A DNA stretch of 64,000 nt, taken from assembly GCA_947469485.1 (NCBI GenBank), contig CANIPU010000001.1:62001-126000 (forward strand), written 5' to 3'. Origin of the DNA: Chitinophagaceae bacterium. GTDB taxonomy: Bacteria; Bacteroidota; Bacteroidia; Chitinophagales; UBA10324. The notes under the pieces are model-generated. The model was not told the DNA's origin, did no database searches, and was given only the letters and a program-made list of their open reading frames with translations. Of this stretch, positions 35,582 through 43,644 are shown in pieces (the stretch's first letter is position 1; each line of letters begins with the position of its first letter). Made by a program: the position numbers and the translations under genes.

Positions 35582-36860
35582 ATTCTCAATTTCCTTTATT
35601 TACTTTCTATTCTTTGTTGAAATATTCAACAATAGAATTTGTAATGCGCAAGACAGCGCCTATGCGCACAAAATAATTGATACACTCACCTCTCCATATT
35701 TTTTTGGAAGAGGATATGTAAACAATGGCGACACTAAAGCGGCTGCCTATGTTGCTGACCGTTTTTATCAATACCATCTTTCTGCTTATCATGGCGGATT
35801 CTTCCAGTCGTTCATGATGGATGTAAATACTTTCCCCGGAAAGATGATGATGAAACTGGATGATAAAATTTTAACAACCGGAAAAGACTACATCGTTTCA
35901 GCTGAGAGCAAGGGGAAGAAAGGCAAATTTAAATTGGTAAAAATTGAATCCATTGTCACTCAAAATGCAGATGGTAGTTGGCAATATGCTGTTGCTGATT
36001 CAAAAACAATTTTAGTGATTGACGACAGCACAAAAGTTGGTGGCGGATTAAAATCGTTGCTGAAAATTATTGATGAAAAAAATTGTTTTGGCGCTGCGGG
36101 GTTCATTGAACTCAACAGTATCAAACTGACAATGGATATGTCCATGGAAGTAAAAGCGTGGATGCACCTGATTGTTTTAAAAAGCGTTTTTAATGCAAAT
36201 GCTCAAAATGTCACAATCGATTTTCAAAGCAAATTAGTTAAAGTGCAATCGCAGAATGTGGTCGGTTACATTCAGGGTACACGCAAACCAGATTCAATGA
36301 TTGTACTCACAGCGCATTACGATCATCTTGGCGGATTGGGAAATGCAACTTACTTCCCCGGCGCAAATGACAATGCAAGTGGAATTTCGATGTTGCTTTC
36401 TCTCGCAAGGTATTATTCCAACATTGATCACCGCCCGGAATACACAATGGTGTTCATCGCATTCGGTGGTGAAGAAGTTGGTTTGATTGGATCGCAGTTT
36501 TTTGCCGCATATCCTCTAATCAGTTTACACAAAATCCGCTTCCTTATCAATATGGATATAATGGGAACCGGCGAAGAAGGAATTAAAGTGGTAAACGCAA
36601 CAGAATATAAAAGTGATTTCGATCGCCTCGTAAAACTCAACGACGAATTTCATTTACTAAAGAGTGTGCAGCCAAGAGGCAAAGCGGCGAACAGCGATCA
36701 TTATCCTTTTTCAGAAAAAGGAGTTCGATGTTTTTTTATTTACACGCTTGGCGGCACAAGCGCTTATCATGATGTATATGACCGTGCTGAAACACTTCCC
36801 CTCACCAAGTTCAACGATTTAGAAAAATTATTGAAATTGTATATTGATAGTTTTCAGTAG
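35559..36860 (+). CDS. secreted M28-family metallopeptidase
   Basis: 433 aa, N-terminal hydrophobic signal (about 8-30, ending CNAQ). Two-zinc M28 exopeptidase: AHYDHLG (His), GANDNASG (bridging Asp), GGEEVGLIGS (catalytic Glu pair), NMDIMG (Asp) and a C-terminal AYHDVYD (His). The insert between residues 70 and 240 is probably a PA-like or lid region. Its ATG is inside purS (23-bp overlap), so translation may be coupled though the functions differ. Confidence 0.9.
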   Translation: MSSPCICRFSISFIYFLFFVEIFNNRICNAQDSAYAHKIIDTLTSPYFFGRGYVNNGDTKAAAYVADRFYQYHLSAYHGGFFQSFMMDVNTFPGKMMMKLDDKILTTGKDYIVSAESKGKKGKFKLVKIESIVTQNADGSWQYAVADSKTILVIDDSTKVGGGLKSLLKIIDEKNCFGAAGFIELNSIKLTMDMSMEVKAWMHLIVLKSVFNANAQNVTIDFQSKLVKVQSQNVVGYIQGTRKPDSMIVLTAHYDHLGGLGNATYFPGANDNASGISMLLSLARYYSNIDHRPEYTMVFIAFGGEEVGLIGSQFFAAYPLISLHKIRFLINMDIMGTGEEGIKVVNATEYKSDFDRLVKLNDEFHLLKSVQPRGKAANSDHYPFSEKGVRCFFIYTLGGTSAYHDVYDRAETLPLTKFNDLEKLLKLYIDSFQ

Positions 36861-36932
36861 TGCTTTTTTAAAAAATATGTCTTGATGTAAACATATTTTA
36901 TATCTTGTTCGCGCAAACCAAATCAAAATAAC

Positions 36933-39900
36933 ATGAGACACATTAGTTTTTTAATTACCGTCTTCCTGCTCATCAATCAATTTTCAATTCAGGCAGCAAA
37001 CAAAGTAACAGTTGCATCTGGTAACTGGAATAATACAGCCGTTTGGGGTGGAGCAGTTCCATTAGCCGGTGATAACATCACAATCAGCGCCGGGCATCTT
37101 GTTACAGTGAATGTAAATCCGCCAAGCGTGGTGAATGTTACCATCAACGGAACATTGAGTTTCGATGCAACAGGGACAGGGCGTGTTATTACAATTACCG
37201 GCACACTTACACTCAGCGTAAATGGTGTTTTGAATTGTGTAACACCAGGCACAGCAACTGTTCACACATTGAATTACAACGGAACAGCATTAACAAATAA
37301 TGGAACAATCAATATGGTGAATGGCTCCAATGTCTGCAATGTAATTGTTGGTGGAAGTGTGGCACAAATCATCAACGGAAGCGGAAATACTTCATTCAAT
37401 AAATTCAGATTGCATAATACCGGAGGAAAATTTTCAATCACTTATGGTGGAGGTGCATTTACAAGTGCACTTGCAAATGTTACATCATGCAGAACAAGTT
37501 TTACAGTTGCAGATTCGTTGACCGTTACACGAGGTTTATTACTTATGAACGGACTTGATAACAGCACACTTACACACACGGTTGGAAATTTAAGAATGGG
37601 ATCTGGTTCATCAACTATGACTTCTTCCATCAATATCACCGCCGGCTCTGTTACGATTGATGTGAATACTGCCATCATAATGAATGATGCAGTGAATGCG
37701 GCTGAAAAATTTACCGTGAATGGAATTTTTCAATCGCCGAACATGACGCAAAATAATTCTGCAATCGCCATGGCATTCCTTGGGCCTAATTCAAATGGCG
37801 GTGCAAACAATAAAACCGTTTGCAATTTTAATGGTGATGTAAATATTCCTGACTTACTCGGAATCGTTGGCAACACGCGGCTCTATACCGGCACCGATCC
37901 GAAGCGACCACAATTAAATTTTTCAGGAAATGTTTACCTGCAATATTCAAAAAGTCACACCATTGATATTCCATTGACATCGCAGGATATAATTATCAAA
38001 ACTTTTTTCTTCGGTCTATTTGATTCAATTGGTGCTCATCCGGTAATTACATTAAATGGAGGAACTGAAGCCTCTCCGAAAACATGGAATGTTCCATTTA
38101 ATGTATTTGATGCCCCGATTCAATATTCTAATCCACTAATTGGTGATCCAATTACAGCACAGATTTCAGAATCCGCCGCTGATTGGGTTATAAACGGAGC
38201 CCGTGAAATTATAAGCGGTAGTTCAATGGCGATTCACACTAATGATACTTTAAAAGTAAATGGCATTTTGGTAGTTGATAGCAATGGTGAAATAGCAGGA
38301 TCGGAAACAGAAATTGACTCAACTGGTTTTGTTGCAACAGCAGGACCGCTCCTTTTGTTTGGGAATAATGGAGTTGTAAAAACCTTAAACTCCTCACTTG
38401 GCTCCGGATTGTTGACTGAAGCAGCTGCAAATGTTGCGTTAAAAAACAGAACCTCTGATATTAACTGGGATTTAAATGCAATCAGCAATTCCGGAAAAAT
38501 TATTTATAGTTCTGCATCAGCACAAAGTATAACTACCCGTACATATAATAAATTATTTCTAACCGAGGCAGGAACAAAAACCAACCTTGGAAATATTACT
38601 GTAAATGATTCTTTAAGTTCTTCATCATCTTTATCTTTAAGCACATTTAGTATTAATGCGAAAAAAAATGTAGTAATAAATGCTGGTGTTGGAGGAGCTG
38701 GCGGTTTAATATTTAACGGTTCAATTGCTCAAAACATCGGCGGCACTTCAACAAATTGGGGAAATCTAACCCTGAATAATGTTGCTGGAATAAATTGTGT
38801 TACCGATATAAATACTTCTGCAACAGTAGTTTTTACTAATGGAAAATTAAATACAACATCAGCTGCCAAATTAATTTTAAGTGCAAGTGGAAATCATGCA
38901 AGTTCAAGTGCCAGCAGTTTTGTTAATGGCCCAATGGCTAAAACAACAACCAGTACAAACGCTTTTGCCTTTCCTACCGGTGATGGAAATACCTTCCGAA
39001 CATTTGAAGTATTGCCATCTTCAGCAAATTCAACAACATGGACGGGGCAATATTTAGCTTCAGCTTTTTCAAATACCAACTCCGTTACAGCACCTTTAAT
39101 TTCAGTAAGTAATATTGAACACATTTTACTTTCAAGAAGTGGTGTTACTCCTGCTGATGCCAAAGTGAAATTAAACTGGGCTTCTTCAAGTGGATTTGTT
39201 GATACAATTGGATTACGGGTTGCAAGCTGGAATGGATCATCTTGGACAAATGCAGGAAAATTTGCATCAAGTGGTACTGCAATATCTGGCTCAATTACAT
39301 CAAATATTGCATCATCTTTCAGTGCTTTTACATTCGGAAGAGTAGCTTCAAATACCATAACAACAGGAACATTATTGTCACTTTCTTTTTGTAAAGGAAC
39401 TGTTGTATCAGTTCCATTTACTTCAACTGGAATTTATAATGCAGGGAATATTTACACTGTACAATTAAGCGACGCAACAGGAAGTTTTGCATCTCCAATT
39501 TCAATAGGCAATTTAACTTCAACATCAAATAATGGAAATATAAATGCAACTATACCTTTTACAGTTATAGATGGTACTGGATATAGGATGAGAGTTGTAA
39601 GCTCAAACCCAAACATTATTGGAACTGATAATGGTGCAGATTTTATTATTTCTTCAGCACCAGTTGTTACAATTGCGGCAAGCGGAGGGGGCTCGGCATG
39701 TGCTTCTGGTACTATAACACTTTCATTAAGCATTACAGGAGGAACTCCAGGATATGTTTATTTATGGAATACGGGTGAAATAACTTCAACAATTCTTACA
39801 GGTCCAGGTAATTACTCAACAACAGTTACTGATGCAAACGGATGTTTAGGTAACACATCAATAACAGTAAACACTTCACCTTGCGATGTGCCAACGAATA

Positions 39901-40727
39901 TTACTTCAGCAGTAATAAGTGGATCAAAAGCAACAATAACCTGGACAGGTAATAGTTGTGCCGTAAAATATCGTATTCAGACCAGAGTACTGGGTTCTAC
40001 AACCTGGAGTACAACTGCAGTAACTGCCCCAACTTCTACCAAGACTATCAGTACATTATTACCGCTTACTACTTATGAGTATCGCGTTCGATCAGATTGT
40101 AATAGTGCCGGGACTATTGCATCTGCTTATTCAGCCATTCAAACATTTACTACTCTTTGTAATTGTGAAAAACCATCAGCTATCAATTTCACAAATATTG
40201 CACAAACAACAACAACAATTAACTGGACCGGTAATACTTGTGCTTTAAAATACAGATTACAATATCGCAAACAAGGAGTAACCACATGGACAACTACTTT
40301 AATAACCGCTCCAACAGCTTTAAAAAACCTGACAGGCTTATTAAGCAATTCAACCTACGAAATCAGAATGCGCAGTGATTGTAATTCTTCCGGCTCAGTA
40401 AATTCCGGCTGGACTACAATTCAAACATTTACAACTGCATTGCGATTAGAAGATGTTATAACAAATATTTCTGAAAACGAATTCACGATTTTCCCGAATC
40501 CTTCTGATGGAAAATTTATGTTAAGTGTAAATTCTATTGGTGATGGAAATGGAGAAGTCAGAATCACCAATATTCTAGGTCAGGAAGTATTGAAAGAAAC
40601 CTTAGAATTAAAGAATGGGCCGAACTTTTTTAATTACAGATTAGAAGATGTTGCATCCGGAATTTATTTTGTTGAATTGAAAACTGATACCGATGTTACT
40701 ACAAAAATGCTGAATATCAATAAGTAA
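36933..40727 (+). CDS. large surface protein: G8-like repeats, two FN3 domains, T9SS sorting domain
   Basis: 1264 aa. Signal peptide to about 21 (IQAA). Residues 24-110 resemble a G8-type beta-helix domain (ASGNWNNTAVWGGAVPLAGDN), followed by several hundred residues of Thr/Ser/Asn-rich beta-helical sequence. At 1000-1190 there are two near-identical fibronectin type III repeats (ITWTGNSCAVKYRIQ and INWTGNTCALKYRLQ). The last 75 residues form the T9SS type A domain (FTIFPNPSDGKFMLS ... GIYFVELKTD). An exported adhesin-like protein is inferred; no enzyme motif is seen. Confidence 0.87.
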   Translation: MRHISFLITVFLLINQFSIQAANKVTVASGNWNNTAVWGGAVPLAGDNITISAGHLVTVNVNPPSVVNVTINGTLSFDATGTGRVITITGTLTLSVNGVLNCVTPGTATVHTLNYNGTALTNNGTINMVNGSNVCNVIVGGSVAQIINGSGNTSFNKFRLHNTGGKFSITYGGGAFTSALANVTSCRTSFTVADSLTVTRGLLLMNGLDNSTLTHTVGNLRMGSGSSTMTSSINITAGSVTIDVNTAIIMNDAVNAAEKFTVNGIFQSPNMTQNNSAIAMAFLGPNSNGGANNKTVCNFNGDVNIPDLLGIVGNTRLYTGTDPKRPQLNFSGNVYLQYSKSHTIDIPLTSQDIIIKTFFFGLFDSIGAHPVITLNGGTEASPKTWNVPFNVFDAPIQYSNPLIGDPITAQISESAADWVINGAREIISGSSMAIHTNDTLKVNGILVVDSNGEIAGSETEIDSTGFVATAGPLLLFGNNGVVKTLNSSLGSGLLTEAAANVALKNRTSDINWDLNAISNSGKIIYSSASAQSITTRTYNKLFLTEAGTKTNLGNITVNDSLSSSSSLSLSTFSINAKKNVVINAGVGGAGGLIFNGSIAQNIGGTSTNWGNLTLNNVAGINCVTDINTSATVVFTNGKLNTTSAAKLILSASGNHASSSASSFVNGPMAKTTTSTNAFAFPTGDGNTFRTFEVLPSSANSTTWTGQYLASAFSNTNSVTAPLISVSNIEHILLSRSGVTPADAKVKLNWASSSGFVDTIGLRVASWNGSSWTNAGKFASSGTAISGSITSNIASSFSAFTFGRVASNTITTGTLLSLSFCKGTVVSVPFTSTGIYNAGNIYTVQLSDATGSFASPISIGNLTSTSNNGNINATIPFTVIDGTGYRMRVVSSNPNIIGTDNGADFIISSAPVVTIAASGGGSACASGTITLSLSITGGTPGYVYLWNTGEITSTILTGPGNYSTTVTDANGCLGNTSITVNTSPCDVPTNITSAVISGSKATITWTGNSCAVKYRIQTRVLGSTTWSTTAVTAPTSTKTISTLLPLTTYEYRVRSDCNSAGTIASAYSAIQTFTTLCNCEKPSAINFTNIAQTTTTINWTGNTCALKYRLQYRKQGVTTWTTTLITAPTALKNLTGLLSNSTYEIRMRSDCNSSGSVNSGWTTIQTFTTALRLEDVITNISENEFTIFPNPSDGKFMLSVNSIGDGNGEVRITNILGQEVLKETLELKNGPNFFNYRLEDVASGIYFVELKTDTDVTTKMLNINK

Positions 40728-40748
40728 AATTTTAACAATTGCTTTATA

Positions 40749-40785
40749 AAAAATCGCGCTTCTTAAATAATGAGGCGCGATTTTT
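40749..40785. terminator. bidirectional terminator between the FN3 protein and sprT-like genes
   Basis: Fourteen-bp stem with one wobble (40749-40762 with 40772-40785), 9-nt loop, A-run left and T-run right. The sprT-like stop codon begins at 40785. Confidence 0.8.
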
Positions 40786-41405
40786 TATTTAATGATTTTT
40801 ATTTCTGCAACTGGCGAAAACAAATACACTGCCTTGGTTGCAACATTCTCACACATATATCGTTTTCTCAATTTTTTTCCCTTAAGATAAGTTCTTCCAT
40901 CGTGGGCAATGAATTCGCATCCTTCAACAATATCTTCGAGGTGAAGTGTTTCCCTTTTATTGTATCGTGCTAAAGTTTTTGTTAAAGAAATATCATAACA
41001 CGAACTTGCTGCAGGGTTCTTCAAATATTTTTCCAATGCTGTTGAAATATCTTCAGGAAAAATTTCTAGCCCTAACATTGGTTTCATCAATTCTTTAAAA
41101 TCATTTTTCCATTCAACACCATGTGATGAAACATTTCCTCTGTGTTTCAGCCAAACAATTAAGTGCGCAACTTCATGAACAAAAGTGATAGTGAATGCAA
41201 ATGGATTTAATGTTCCGTTCACCGTAATCACATGTCCTCTTGAATAATCAGGTGAACGATAATCACCCATCACTGTTTTTCTGTTCGGTGTGATGATGAC
41301 TTTTATTTTGTATTCATCTATCCAGTTAACAAGCAGCGGTAATGATTTTGGCGGAACAAATGGATTAAGAATTACAGCAATTTTATTTTTTGCTTCTGAA
41401 TTCAT
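40785..41405 (-). CDS. SprT-like zinc metalloprotease-fold protein
   Basis: 206 aa. The HEVAHLIVWLKHRGNVSSHGVEWK stretch has HExxH plus a third His, the SprT/Spartan core. The C-terminal zinc ribbon of SprT proteins has lost most of its cysteines (only CEF and MCEN remain). Role unknown; eukaryotic Spartan degrades DNA-protein crosslinks, which cannot be assumed here. It overlaps the previous gene by 1 bp and is the last of a five-gene operon. Confidence 0.8.
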   Translation of the reverse strand: MNSEAKNKIAVILNPFVPPKSLPLLVNWIDEYKIKVIITPNRKTVMGDYRSPDYSRGHVITVNGTLNPFAFTITFVHEVAHLIVWLKHRGNVSSHGVEWKNDFKELMKPMLGLEIFPEDISTALEKYLKNPAASSCYDISLTKTLARYNKRETLHLEDIVEGCEFIAHDGRTYLKGKKLRKRYMCENVATKAVYLFSPVAEIKIIK

Positions 41406-41803
41406 TACTCCGTTTTCCGGTTCGAAATTTTTGTGAGTTTCATCATTTCAACAACTTCCAAAATTGTATAACAACTATATTCAACAAAAAAAGAGATAAT
41501 AAAATATGGTTTTCCTGGCTTAAATAAAAAAGCATAAGTAACTATAAAAACAAGACTTAATAAAAGCTTGATAGTCATACTTCCAGTTATTGCTGTCACA
41601 AACTTATAATTGTTGTTACTGATAATTCCTTTTGAAGCCCACCAAAACATTATAGGACTTAGAACCGCATAAAAAATAAAAATTGAATAAGTGAAATTTT
41701 CAAAAGGCTGCATATTTTCCAATCGTGAAACAGCTATAGAAAAAACAATCAACATCAAAGTGACCACGAAATATTTTCTCCAGTAAGATTTTAATGTATT
41801 CAA
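41405..41803 (-). CDS. AtpI-like small membrane protein
   Basis: 132 aa with four hydrophobic helices (about 11-25, 36-58, 70-92 and 98-115). It lies where Bacteroidota ATP-synthase clusters place a four-helix protein (DUF6168/AtpI type) between AtpZ and atpB, and overlaps AtpZ by 4 bp. The identity rests on position and topology more than on sequence. No atpB follows. Confidence 0.6.
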   Translation of the reverse strand: MNTLKSYWRKYFVVTLMLIVFSIAVSRLENMQPFENFTYSIFIFYAVLSPIMFWWASKGIISNNNYKFVTAITGSMTIKLLLSLVFIVTYAFLFKPGKPYFIISFFVEYSCYTILEVVEMMKLTKISNRKTE

Positions 41804-42039
41804 GGTTTTGAAACTTCTTTTATAACAATATACAATCCTAATAAAACACCTCCAAAGGAAAACAGCGTTTTAAATATTGGTAATTGAAAATGAAAAAAAT
41901 GATCAACAAAATAACCAAAAGCAAAGCCAATCATTACTGCAGCAATTAATTGAAATCCAATGCTTGAATAACGAGCATATGCTGAAGCATCAGACTGCTT
42001 CTTTTCTGAGTTCTTGTTGTTGGATGTTGTGTTTTTCAC
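41800..42039 (-). CDS. AtpZ/AtpI-family protein
   Basis: 79 aa. Two helices (SIGFQLIAAVMIGFAFGYFVDHF and FKTLFSFGGVLLGLYIVIKEV), the AtpZ signature: GxxxGYxxD. AtpZ assists c-ring assembly or magnesium uptake for ATP synthase. Its first 50 bp overlap the bactofilin gene in another frame and no later start codon is available, so the overlap is real. Confidence 0.78.
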   Translation of the reverse strand: MKNTTSNNKNSEKKQSDASAYARYSSIGFQLIAAVMIGFAFGYFVDHFFHFQLPIFKTLFSFGGVLLGLYIVIKEVSKP

Positions 42040-42439
42040 CGGGTTTTATTTCTTTCACTCCCATGCGGCAACTGCCATTAAACTTAGCGCCGGTCTCAAC
42101 TACAAATTTTCCCGTAGTGATATTCCCTTCGATGTATGCAGATGATTTTAAAAAAAGCAATTCATCCACTTCCACTGTTCCGAAAATTTTTCCACTGATA
42201 TCAGCGTTATCACAAATGATATCACCATCCACAGAACCTGTAACACCAATTACAATTTTTGCTTTAGATGTAACAGTTCCTTTCACCATTCCGTCAATTC
42301 TAATATCGCCGTCGCAAACAATTTCGCCCTGGATGGTTGTTCCCTGACCAATAATATTTACGGCATTTGAATTTGGATTAGATGAGTTGGTTTGTTGAAC
42401 CTTCGTCTGATTAATGTCTTGTGCTGGTTTGTTAAACAT
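41990..42439 (-). CDS. bactofilin (polymer-forming cytoskeletal protein)
   Basis: 149 aa. The central DUF583 domain (residues 28-130) is a right-handed beta helix with regular turns: IIGQGTTIQGEIVCDGDIRIDG, GTVTSKAKIVIG, GDIICDNADISGKIFG. Bactofilins polymerise without nucleotides and position cell-wall enzymes. The M23 peptidase gene is 12 bp upstream, the common bactofilin pairing. Confidence 0.93.
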   Translation of the reverse strand: MFNKPAQDINQTKVQQTNSSNPNSNAVNIIGQGTTIQGEIVCDGDIRIDGMVKGTVTSKAKIVIGVTGSVDGDIICDNADISGKIFGTVEVDELLFLKSSAYIEGNITTGKFVVETGAKFNGSCRMGVKEIKPGEKHNIQQQELRKEAV

Positions 42440-42451
42440 GGTTAATTTTTT

Positions 42452-43351
42452 TTAATTGAACACTATGTAATCCTGCGGATTTAATGGCAACCCTTTGTAC
42501 CATAATTCAAAGTGAAGATGAGGACCAGATGTTTGTTCGCCACTATTTCCAATCACTGCAATAACATCACCGGCTTTAATAAATGCCCCTTCCTTTTTTA
42601 ACAACACTGAATTATGCTTGTACAAAGATATTAAATTGTTTGAGTGTTGAATAGCAATTACATATCCTGTTTCCGTTGTCCAGTTTGCAAACACTACCAC
42701 CCCATCCAAAGTGGCCTTAATTGCTTCATTTTCAGGCGCTACAATATCTACCCCATAATGATCTTCCTTTGGGGCGAATCCAGCTGTTACATAACCTTTA
42801 ACCGGCTGAAAGAAATGAAATTCTGCAATTGAACCGAATTTTTTTCCAATCTGGTCTTTCGCTAAATCTAGATTTAGCATAAAGCTGCTTTCATTCTCTA
42901 CATTTTCTCGCAATTTAGATTCCATTGGAGAAATCTTTTTCAAATCAATACTATCAAACTGATGAACCGTTTCTGCATCAATTACCGGTGTATCAATTTT
43001 TACAATTGGTTCACCATTGTTTATAATACTTTCTAAGTTTGATACATAAAGGTCATGCGCTTTTACAGCCAATTCCATGCTATCAGCTTTAATCCGAAGA
43101 TTTATAAGTTCACGCCTGTTGCTTGAACTTGCATACCCTGGTATATATTCTTTAAGTGGAGTAAAAACTATTGCAGATGTTACGAAAGAAACTATAATTA
43201 CGATTAGTGTACTTAGTAAAATATAGATGTTTACACGAGAAAGGCGAAAAGATGAAACCTCTTCAAAGGTTTCATCATTCATAATTACCAATCGGTACTT
43301 ATTTGTTAATTGTTTTAAAACGCGCTTAACCGGACTTTTGTGTTCTTCCAT
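42452..43351 (-). CDS. membrane-anchored M23 peptidoglycan endopeptidase
   Basis: 299 aa. Cytoplasmic start, one TM helix (about 29-52), coiled segment, and a C-terminal LytM/M23 domain with zinc ligands HYGVD and HLHFEL plus a third His in SLYKH. All ligands are kept, so it is probably active on peptide cross-links. It heads the operon with the bactofilin, a pairing known to shape cells in other bacteria. Confidence 0.92.
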   Translation of the reverse strand: MEEHKSPVKRVLKQLTNKYRLVIMNDETFEEVSSFRLSRVNIYILLSTLIVIIVSFVTSAIVFTPLKEYIPGYASSSNRRELINLRIKADSMELAVKAHDLYVSNLESIINNGEPIVKIDTPVIDAETVHQFDSIDLKKISPMESKLRENVENESSFMLNLDLAKDQIGKKFGSIAEFHFFQPVKGYVTAGFAPKEDHYGVDIVAPENEAIKATLDGVVVFANWTTETGYVIAIQHSNNLISLYKHNSVLLKKEGAFIKAGDVIAVIGNSGEQTSGPHLHFELWYKGLPLNPQDYIVFN

Positions 43352-43572
43352 TTATTTACCCCTCTCAGATTTAATCATAAACCGCACAATTTACTTTTAT
43401 ATCCTTGTTTCAGAAAAAATTCCGCCTGAAAAATTAGTTATTATTTGAATAAGGAAAATATTTAAATTGTATTGTTATTAAATTTTAGATTCTGAGTTTT
43501 TTAAAAGAACAGTAATTATCATCTCAACACCTGAATGTTAGATTTTTTTATAGTTCCTTTAGGTTCACTTTC

Positions 43573-43580
43573 TATATTTG
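43573..43580 (+). promoter_or_regulatory. -7 element of porW promoter
   Basis: TATATTTG, an exact TAnnTTTG, 64 nt before the TTG start. No clear TTG upstream at the right spacing. Confidence 0.4.
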
Positions 43581-43644
43581 TTAAATGAGTTAGTACTATT
43601 TTTTCAAGTTAATCGTTTCACCTCAGGGAAAAATCTGGCAGCAT

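Noticed and set aside
41877-42347. Open frame opposite bactofilin and AtpZ
   Set aside because: It is antisense to two well-supported genes, has no recognisable family and no promoter; a shadow frame.
43352-43644. Non-coding RNA gene in the bactofilin-porW gap
   Set aside because: The 293 bp are AT-rich with one -7 box for porW and no stable hairpin series or terminator.
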